The translations under genes were made by a program, and so were the position numbers. Shown piece by piece: positions 13,034 through 18,137 of a DNA stretch of 18,137 bases (positions are counted from its first letter, which is position 1; every line of letters starts with the position of its first letter). Source of the stretch: CAZBMJ01 sp964493205 (lineage in GTDB: Bacteria; Myxococcota; UBA727; JABDBI01). The notes below the pieces were generated by a model that had not been told where the DNA came from, searched no databases, and saw only the letters and a program-made list of their open reading frames with translations. The stretch lies in the NCBI GenBank assembly GCA_964493205.1, contig CAZBMJ010000039.1, forward strand, positions 1 to 18,137, given 5' to 3'.

Positions 13034-13951
13034 ACGCCTTAACTTAAGTTTATAATTAGTGCCAGGTATTAGAGTGTTATTAATAATTTCATCGACATCA
13101 TAAGTTTCTTCTACAACGCTCATTGCTTCTGGTGTCGCATGAATATACGTATGCTTGCCTTGTTTTTTACCAGTATAAAGCATTACATGAATAGCAGAAT
13201 CGAACTTAGTGATATCACAATAAAATAGTAAATCACCTATTAGTAAATCATTAGAACTATTAATATCTGTTGATTTCTGATATTGCATACCAACTCCTCT
13301 GGGAGTATCTAAACCACTGGCTAAATAAACAATATTTACTAAGCCCGCACAATCATATCCACCGCCATCTAGGGCTGTTCTGCCTCCCCATTGATACGGC
13401 TGTCCTATTAATTTTTTTGCTAAGCTTATAATCTGCTCTCTTTTGTTATTTAAAGAAAGAGCTTTTATATGATTTAATTCACCAAGATTATCTGGATTGT
13501 TTTTAATTATTTCTCTGTCAATACATAAAACAGTGCCCATACTGTATTTCACGCCTTCATACTCAAAAAAAGGAGAAATAATCATCACAGAAGTTTTATG
13601 AGGAGAGTATTTAGCATAAGACAAAGGACGTGATATTTCCCAATCTTCTAATTTTATATATCCCATAGAAGACTCATTTTTTTCTACAAATACTAATCCT
13701 TCTTCATCAAAGTCTGTATTTCTTGTTACGCTATCATTATAGAGATATTGGTCCATTTGTTTAATGCAGGTATTACCCTTAATTACTGTTACTGCCTTTT
13801 CATAAGGTGCAAGATCTTCATAGTAATTGCTGTATTGGTTTTTATAAGGGAAAATACAATAAACCGAGACATAAGGTTTATTAATTTTATAATTATTAGC
13901 AAAAGATAAAAAAGAATATAAAAAAATATTAATTAAAAAAAACAATTTCAT
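12989..13951 (-). CDS. SH3-NlpC/P60 cell-wall endopeptidase, secreted
   Basis: NlpC/P60 enzymes cut the D-Glu(gamma)-diaminopimelate bond of peptidoglycan stem peptides. I start the gene at ATG 13951 because AGGTG lies five bases upstream and a signal peptide follows (MKLFFLINIFLYSFLSFA); an 18-residue extension to 14005 is open but adds only a hydrophobic stretch. In this 320-aa frame an SH3-like region covers about residues 25-145, and the catalytic domain follows: GGYDCAGLVNIVY with the nucleophile C201, AIHVMLYTG with H255, and YIHAT with H271. GQPYQWGGRT before the Cys is typical. Its C-terminus is encoded antisense to the end of ddl. The adjacent placement of ddl and a wall hydrolase suggests peptidoglycan is made and trimmed or recycled. 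Confidence 0.9.
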   Translation of the reverse strand: MKLFFLINIFLYSFLSFANNYKINKPYVSVYCIFPYKNQYSNYYEDLAPYEKAVTVIKGNTCIKQMDQYLYNDSVTRNTDFDEEGLVFVEKNESSMGYIKLEDWEISRPLSYAKYSPHKTSVMIISPFFEYEGVKYSMGTVLCIDREIIKNNPDNLGELNHIKALSLNNKREQIISLAKKLIGQPYQWGGRTALDGGGYDCAGLVNIVYLASGLDTPRGVGMQYQKSTDINSSNDLLIGDLLFYCDITKFDSAIHVMLYTGKKQGKHTYIHATPEAMSVVEETYDVDEIINNTLIPGTNYKLKLRRLNVWSVDSQGNLIH

Positions 13952-13993
13952 AATACACCTACTTAATAAAATAATTGAATAATAATAAACTAT

Positions 13994-13999
13994 ATTATA
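13994..13999 (-). promoter_or_regulatory. Perfect -10 hexamer for the NlpC/P60 gene
   Basis: The minus strand reads TATAAT here, preceded within a suitable distance by a weak -35 (TTGTTT, spacing about 14, or shifted alternatives). Transcription would start about 35 bp before the chosen ATG at 13951. A start there would exclude the longer 338-aa reading, which supports the downstream start. Confidence 0.4.
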
Positions 14000-14114
14000 T
14001 ATCATGCTTTAAAAAACAAGGCCCTGATGATAGTTTTATTAAACTAGATTCTTTTTTGCTCGTAGCACCTGCTAACAGTGATCACTTTCCTTGAAATTAG
14101 GATAATAATATGCC

Positions 14115-14141
14115 AATCTATCCTTAATATAAGGATAGATT
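14115..14141 (+). promoter_or_regulatory. Perfect palindrome abutting the ATPase start and covering its RBS
   Basis: AATCTATCCTT (14115-14125) and AAGGATAGATT (14131-14141) are exact complements around AATAT, and the ATG follows at 14142 with no gap. AAGGAT in the right arm is the only Shine-Dalgarno-like sequence, so an RNA hairpin would hide it. As DNA the same palindrome could bind a dimeric repressor. A second perfect palindrome, AGTGATCACT, lies at 14077-14086. Confidence 0.75.
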
Positions 14142-15404
14142 ATGAAAACAAACGATATCATTCAAATTCTTTTAAGTGAGTTTAGCCAAAAGCTTGGCAG
14201 GCTTGATGATTTGGTACAAAGAGAAGAACAATTCCCCACAGCACCTAATAAAATTAAAGTAGCCATTGGTATGCGCAGAGTGGGAAAAACATATTTTCTT
14301 TATCAACAGATTCTTAAATTACTTAAAGAGGGTGTAGCTATTTCTCGCATATTGTATGTCAATTTTGAAGATGATCGCCTCTTTCCCATGACCAGCAAAG
14401 GGCTTGCTGAACTTATTGAAGCATTTTATGCACTCTATCCAGAAAATCATGACCAACGTTGCTACCTATTTCTTGATGAAATACAAAATATACAAGACTG
14501 GCCAATGACCATTAGACGCTTTCAAGACAGCTTAAATGCAGAAATTTATTTAACTGGTTCATCAGCAAAATTATTAAGCAAAGAAATTGCCTCAAGTTTG
14601 CGAGGGCGCTCATTGTGCAGTGAAATATGGCCCTATAGCTTTTTGGAATTTTTAAGAGCAAAAAATATAGAACTTGAATTAAAACCTTTTAGTACTAAAA
14701 CAAAAAACCTTCTATTTAAACTATTTTCACAATACCTTAGTGAGGGAGGATTTCCTGAAGTCACTAATTATGAGCAAGACGAAAGGCAAAAAACTTTGCA
14801 AGAATATATCGATGTAGTTATTTATCGCGATATCATAGAGCGACATAGCATAAAAAATACTACTCTTATCAAATATATGATCATGTCCCTCATACATAAC
14901 GTGAGCAAACCGTTTGCTATAAATAAATTTTACAATGATATAAAAAGCCAAGGTTATAAAATCAATAAAGACACTCTTTATGATTATACAAACCATATTG
15001 AAGATGCTTATTTAGCCTTTTGCGTACCACTTGGCGATAAATCTATAAGAAGAATAAATACTAATCCCAAAAAGATTTATTGCATAGACACAGGTTTAGT
15101 AAGAGCAGTAACCCTAGATTATGAGAGTGACTTAGGAAAACTTTTTGAAAACATTATTTATCTAGAATTAAGACGCATGGGTTACCAAATAAACTATTAT
15201 CTCACAAAAGAGCGTTACGAAGTTGATTTTTTAGTTACATCCCCTCAAGGAAAAAGAAAATTATTTCAAGTGGCATGGGATAGCAGCAACCCAGACACTT
15301 TATTAAGAGAAGAACGAGCGCTCAAGGTAGCAATGAGTGAACTGGGCATTGAAGGAGAAATTATAACGCTAAATTCTTATTTACAACATGGTATTAAAAT
15401 TTAG
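14142..15404 (+). CDS. ATPase with AAA and DUF4143 domains
   Basis: 420 aa with P-loop GMRRVGKT (43-50), Walker B YLFLDEIQN (108-116), a sensor-like LTGSSAKLL (138-145) and the LRGR motif typical of this family (153-156). The C-terminal DUF4143 region has EGGFPEV, YRDIIERHSIKN and a PD-(D/E)XK-like core: FENIIYLELRRMGY (E336), YEVDFLV (E360, D362) and FQVAW (Q376 in place of the usual Lys). These proteins are widespread, often patchily distributed and common in host-associated bacteria and archaea; their cellular role is not well established. It is convergent with the Hsp70-like gene, 12 bp between stops, with an AT-rich inverted repeat AAATTTAG/CTAAATTT (15397-15428) across the boundary. Expression is probably controlled by the palindrome at its start. 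Confidence 0.92.
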   Translation: MKTNDIIQILLSEFSQKLGRLDDLVQREEQFPTAPNKIKVAIGMRRVGKTYFLYQQILKLLKEGVAISRILYVNFEDDRLFPMTSKGLAELIEAFYALYPENHDQRCYLFLDEIQNIQDWPMTIRRFQDSLNAEIYLTGSSAKLLSKEIASSLRGRSLCSEIWPYSFLEFLRAKNIELELKPFSTKTKNLLFKLFSQYLSEGGFPEVTNYEQDERQKTLQEYIDVVIYRDIIERHSIKNTTLIKYMIMSLIHNVSKPFAINKFYNDIKSQGYKINKDTLYDYTNHIEDAYLAFCVPLGDKSIRRINTNPKKIYCIDTGLVRAVTLDYESDLGKLFENIIYLELRRMGYQINYYLTKERYEVDFLVTSPQGKRKLFQVAWDSSNPDTLLREERALKVAMSELGIEGEIITLNSYLQHGIKI

Positions 15405-15416
15405 ACCTTTACCTAA

Positions 15417-16697
15417 TCACCTAAATTTCTCGCGAGCACAAAGCGTAAGCCCTAAGGCCACACTGCCAAATTTGTCTCCCTCTATAAGGCGAGCATTAGG
15501 CATTATGGATAAAATGCTTTTTCTAACCAGAGGTATAAGAGAAGAACCACCTGTCATAAAAATTGCATCAATATTACTTGGGGCAACGCCCGCGTCATGT
15601 ATGGCCAAGGCAATAGTTTTAGTAATTTGTGCAACCAGCTCTTTAATTGATACTTCAAACTCTTTTTTACTGATTTCTCTAATAATTTCAGGTTGAACTT
15701 CGCTAGTAGTAAAAAGTGTTTTTTCACTATCACTTAAATTAATTTTTGCTTTTTCCACTAGTCTGGCTAAATAATGGCCAAGGCCTTTTTGCAACGTAAG
15801 AAGTAACCTTTGGAATTTTTTCGCAGAATCAGAAGTATATATTTTAGATTTTATATAGGAAATATTTTTATTATTATACAACAATCCTATTTTGTGCCAC
15901 GTTGCTAAATCGCGAAACAAACCAGGAGGTACATCTAGCCATGCGCCTTCAAGACTTTTATAGCGCGCCCCAAGCCCCAGCTCTGGCATTAAAGTTTTTA
16001 GGCTCAACTGCCTATCAAAGTCTGTTCCGGCAACGTGAATACCCCCAACAGATAAAATATTTTTTTTACGATCTTTGTGAGGGTTTTTTGTGGTGGGCTC
16101 AAGCTTGGCCACTGTAAAATCAGAGGTTCCACCTCCCATATCAACGATTAAAGCAAGTTCTTGACTGGTTATACTTTGCTCGTAATGAATGGCTGCAGCG
16201 ATGGGTTCATATTCAAACTCAATATTTTTAAAACCAACAGATTTTAGTATGTCGCCTAGGGCTGCTTGAGCTAGGTTGTCTAGATAAGTGTCGTCATCAT
16301 TAAAAAAAACTGGACGCCCAACAACAACATTTTGCATTGCGGAGTGTGATTGGCTTTCAGCTTGCTCTTTAAGATTTTTTATAATCAGTGCAATAATATC
16401 TTTAAAAGACATTAAGCTATCTTTGATTTGAGTTTTTTCTAAAATCAGTCCTGTTCCAAGGGCATTTTTAGGAGACCAAATCATTCTTCCTTCGCAGCCA
16501 TCAATATATTTTTCAATGGCAAGATTACCAAAGTATGGTTTATCCCTGTCATGGTCAAAAAATATGGCAGAAGGAATGTACTCTTTGTCCTCAAACTGGG
16601 TAAGAACAGGTTCGTCATTTTGAATAAACCCTATGGAAGAGTTAGATGTGCCAAAATCCAGACCACAAGAATTTTTTACTAGATTGCTATTATGCAT
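15417..16697 (-). CDS. YegD-like Hsp70-family ATPase lacking a substrate-binding domain
   Basis: 426 aa of actin/Hsp70-type nucleotide-binding domain: phosphate-1 GLDFGTSNSSIG (12-23), phosphate-2 VDMGGGTSDFTVAKL (185-199) and adenosine motif FMTGGSSLIPLV (380-391). Other matches to E. coli YegD as I remember it are WSPKNALG, VVVGRPVFF, FEYEPIAAAIHYE, LMPELGLG, ARLVEKAKINLS and DKFGSVALGL. The peptide-binding lid domain of DnaK is absent, as in YegD. Such proteins are putative chaperone-like ATPases with no settled substrate. The ribosome binding site is weak. Just upstream on the same strand lies a GGGG-T9-GC-T7 sequence, a copy of the rRNA terminator tail, which suggests that the TA cassette interrupted an older arrangement. 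Confidence 0.9.
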   Translation of the reverse strand: MHNSNLVKNSCGLDFGTSNSSIGFIQNDEPVLTQFEDKEYIPSAIFFDHDRDKPYFGNLAIEKYIDGCEGRMIWSPKNALGTGLILEKTQIKDSLMSFKDIIALIIKNLKEQAESQSHSAMQNVVVGRPVFFNDDDTYLDNLAQAALGDILKSVGFKNIEFEYEPIAAAIHYEQSITSQELALIVDMGGGTSDFTVAKLEPTTKNPHKDRKKNILSVGGIHVAGTDFDRQLSLKTLMPELGLGARYKSLEGAWLDVPPGLFRDLATWHKIGLLYNNKNISYIKSKIYTSDSAKKFQRLLLTLQKGLGHYLARLVEKAKINLSDSEKTLFTTSEVQPEIIREISKKEFEVSIKELVAQITKTIALAIHDAGVAPSNIDAIFMTGGSSLIPLVRKSILSIMPNARLIEGDKFGSVALGLTLCAREKFR

Positions 16698-16716
16698 GAT
16701 GTTGAAGCTCTAGCAT

Positions 16717-16738
16717 AAAAAAAGCAAAAAAAAACCCC
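16717..16738. repeat. 22-bp direct repeat, left copy (A7-GC-A9-C4)
   Basis: Seven A, GC, nine A and four C; identical to 17381-17402. The two copies bracket the toxin-antitoxin operon at a period of 664 bp. The bases outside the repeat differ. Confidence 0.7.
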
Positions 16739-16840
16739 TTTGTAAAGTTAACTTATTTTTCATTTAACGCCTCATATAAGCAGCATTAACAGTACTTAAG
16801 GCCTATTATAAACAGCTTTAGCTTTTAAAAGATCTATTTC

Positions 16841-16870
16841 TTGCATTAATGATGTAAAAGTGTTACACTT
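16841..16870 (+). promoter_or_regulatory. Promoter and overlapping operator of the toxin-antitoxin operon
   Basis: TTGCAT (16841-16846) and TACACT (16864-16869) are 17 bp apart, with TG one base before the -10 (extended -10). The inverted repeat AAGTGT-T-ACACTT (16858-16870) covers the -10 box. That is where a RHH antitoxin would bind to autorepress. Transcription would start about 16 bp before the antitoxin ATG. Confidence 0.55.
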
Positions 16871-16892
16871 AAATATAAATAATGAGGTAAAT

Positions 16893-17114
16893 ATGCCAAC
16901 AAAAAATCCAAGAATTAACATAACCTTTGAAGAAGCTACAGCTTTTTTATTGGTTCAGCTGGCTAAAGAAAACAATAAATCTGTGTCTAGCATAGCTAAA
17001 GAGTTGATTTTAGAAGCCCTAGATAAAAGGGAAGATATGGCTCTTTCATCAATAGCTGAGCTTAGAGACATAAAAGGCGCTAAAAAAGTGAAACATCAAG
17101 ATGCCTGGAAGTGA
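16893..17114 (+). CDS. Ribbon-helix-helix antitoxin (RelB-like)
   Basis: A GAGGT ribosome binding site (16884-16888) supports ATG 16893; an upstream GTG at 16860 lies inside the operator and is unlikely. The 73-aa product MPTKNPRINITFEEATAFLL has the N-terminal beta strand followed by helices (FLLVQLAKENNKSVSSIAKELILEALDKRED) of RHH/CopG-type DNA-binding antitoxins, and a C-terminal toxin-binding tail ending in KHQDAWK. From memory, similar proteins are common in Rickettsiales. It should neutralise the toxin and repress the shared promoter. Its last 14 bases overlap the toxin gene, giving coupled translation. Confidence 0.88.
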   Translation: MPTKNPRINITFEEATAFLLVQLAKENNKSVSSIAKELILEALDKREDMALSSIAELRDIKGAKKVKHQDAWK

Positions 17115-17382
17115 CTTATACCAAATAGAGTACTTGGAAAGTGTTATAAAAGAAGATATTTCAAAAATTCCAAATGCTGATAAAAATATCATAAAAAAAG
17201 CCATTGAAGAACGTTTAAGTATAGATCCTATAGGTTTTGGCAAACCTCTTCGTTATAGCCTTAAAGGCCATAGACGACTTAGAGTGAGTATGTACAGAAT
17301 AATTTATCGAATTATTTCTAGCACAAAAATAGTTTTAATTATTGCTATTAAACATCGCAAAGATATCTATAAAAATTCTTAA
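17101..17382 (+). CDS. RelE/ParE-superfamily toxin
   Basis: 93 aa with the RelE-type core: a helical N-terminal half (DISKIPNADKNIIKKAIEERLSIDPIGFGKPLRYSL) and the beta-strand half KGHRRLRVSMYRIIYRIISS and VLIIAIKHRKDIYKN. The RLRV...YRIIYRI...IKHRKDIY pattern with conserved Arg residues is diagnostic of the superfamily. RelE members cut mRNA on the ribosome; ParE members poison gyrase. Basic residues H-R-K-D near the end fit either and sequence alone cannot decide. It is translated in overlap with the antitoxin. It lies directly before the rRNA terminator repeat and runs toward the oppositely transcribed rRNA operon. Confidence 0.9.
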   Translation: MPGSDLYQIEYLESVIKEDISKIPNADKNIIKKAIEERLSIDPIGFGKPLRYSLKGHRRLRVSMYRIIYRIISSTKIVLIIAIKHRKDIYKNS

Positions 17383-17402
17383 AAAAAGCAAAAAAAAACC
17401 CC
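17381..17402. repeat. 22-bp direct repeat, right copy (A7-GC-A9-C4)
   Basis: Identical to 16717-16738. On the minus strand this copy is the T-tract and the last four stem bases of the rRNA operon terminator, so its sequence has an independent function here. It begins one base before the end of the toxin stop codon. Confidence 0.7.
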
Positions 17403-17424
17403 CTACCTTTTTCAAGATAGGGGG
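17391..17424 (-). terminator. Rho-independent terminator of the rRNA operon
   Basis: On the minus strand CCCCCTA (17424-17418) pairs with TAGGGGG (17405-17399) around a 12-nt loop and is followed by nine T, then GC and seven more T. It starts about 12 bases after the 5S 3' end. The plus strand has A runs there instead, so it works only for the rRNA operon. Confidence 0.9.
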
Positions 17425-17435
17425 AAAAAACAAAA

Positions 17436-17551
17436 TCCGGCAGCGTCTTACTCTCCCACACGGGAACCCGTGCAGTACCATCAGCGCAAGTGAGCTTAAC
17501 TTCCGAGTTCGGAATGAGATCGGGTGTGACCTCACTGCTATAACCACCGAA
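17436..17551 (-). rRNA. rrf: 5S ribosomal RNA
   Basis: The minus strand has the conserved 5S core: GTGAGGTCACACCCGATC, then CATTCCGAACTCGGAAGTTA, and further on GATGGTACTGC and GTGGGAGAGTAAGACGC. The ends (CGGTGGTTATAGC and CGCTGCCGG) pair to form helix I. The length is about 115 nt; the ends are placed from that pairing and are accurate to a few bases. Confidence 0.95.
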
Positions 17552-17646
17552 AAACTTTAAAAAACTTATAAAATATTAAATCCATTTGCTGTAAAAAACG
17601 CTTTAGCTAATAAATAGCGCAGTAACTTTGACCTCATCCTAGAGAT

Positions 17647-18137
<491 letters not shown>

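Noticed and set aside
13036..13050. AACTTAAGTT palindrome after ddl as a terminator
   Set aside because: It has no loop and no T-tract, and lies in the coding end of the NlpC/P60 gene.
13952..14005. 18-residue N-terminal extension of the NlpC/P60 protein
   Set aside because: It precedes a normal signal peptide with its own AGGTG site at ATG 13951, and a perfect TATAAT box lies within the extension.
14727..14996. 89-codon open frame antisense to the DUF4143 ATPase gene
   Set aside because: It is a shadow of the ATPase frame; low stop density on the opposite strand explains it.
16860..16892. Upstream GTG start for the antitoxin, giving 84 aa
   Set aside because: The GTG lies inside the operator and -10 region and lacks a ribosome binding site, whereas ATG 16893 has GAGGT at good spacing.
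17342..17560. Short open frames over the 5S gene and terminator on both strands
   Set aside because: They overlap 5S rRNA and the terminator and give low-complexity or arginine-rich translations.
17552..17646. Possible tRNA gene in the 23S-5S spacer
   Set aside because: About 95 bp of AT-rich sequence with no cloverleaf and no GGTTCGAATCC-like T arm.

Overview
The window looks like a stretch of chromosome from a small, very AT-rich, host-dependent bacterium. Several things point that way: poly-A/T-rich intergenic DNA, several secreted ankyrin-repeat proteins, a branched-chain amino acid importer, a DNA polymerase I reduced to its polymerase module, and a toxin-antitoxin pair of a type I remember from Rickettsiales and other intracellular bacteria. 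My best guess is a Candidatus Dependentiae (TM6/Babela-like) or a comparable protist endosymbiont. This is inference from gene content; placing the partial 23S rRNA in a tree would settle it. The bacterium appears to have an envelope with some peptidoglycan metabolism, given Ddl and an NlpC/P60 enzyme.

Layout. 1-5330 is an ankyrin and transport region: a 5'-decayed ankyrin gene with its own terminator, a small secreted ankyrin protein, BrnQ, and two tandem secreted ankyrin paralogs. The two paralogs come from a segmental duplication whose breakpoints lie in the 3' tail of brnQ and the 3' end of polA. Between them lies a junk junction made of a polA tail fragment and a brnQ tail fragment. One paralog has expanded by exactly three 108-bp ankyrin units, and the first halves of both genes are identical over 513 bp, as expected after gene conversion. 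5320-9565 (minus strand) is a translationally coupled uvrA-polA repair operon. 9566-10185 is non-coding and holds a 230-bp MITE-like element with nested inverted repeats plus a cluster of three copies of a 14-bp motif. 10186-14005 carries a secreted coiled-coil protein, a secreted single-HKD PLD nuclease, a secreted orphan, D-Ala-D-Ala ligase and an SH3-NlpC/P60 peptidase. 14115-16697 holds a DUF4143-type ATPase behind a perfect hairpin that covers its ribosome binding site, convergent with a YegD-like truncated Hsp70. 16841-17382 is a RHH/RelE toxin-antitoxin operon flanked by 22-bp direct repeats, one of which is the T-tract of the rRNA terminator. 17391-18137 (minus strand) holds the end of an rRNA operon: 23S (partial), 5S, terminator.

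How the parts fit together. UvrA and the short Pol I suit a minimal excision-repair and gap-filling pair. BrnQ suits amino acid scavenging. The ankyrin proteins and the secreted nuclease are plausible host-interaction factors. The most interesting parts are the evolving ankyrin duplication, the MITE-like element, the three-way-junction leader of brnQ, the RBS-occluding palindrome of the ATPase gene, and the rRNA-terminator repeats around the toxin-antitoxin cassette.
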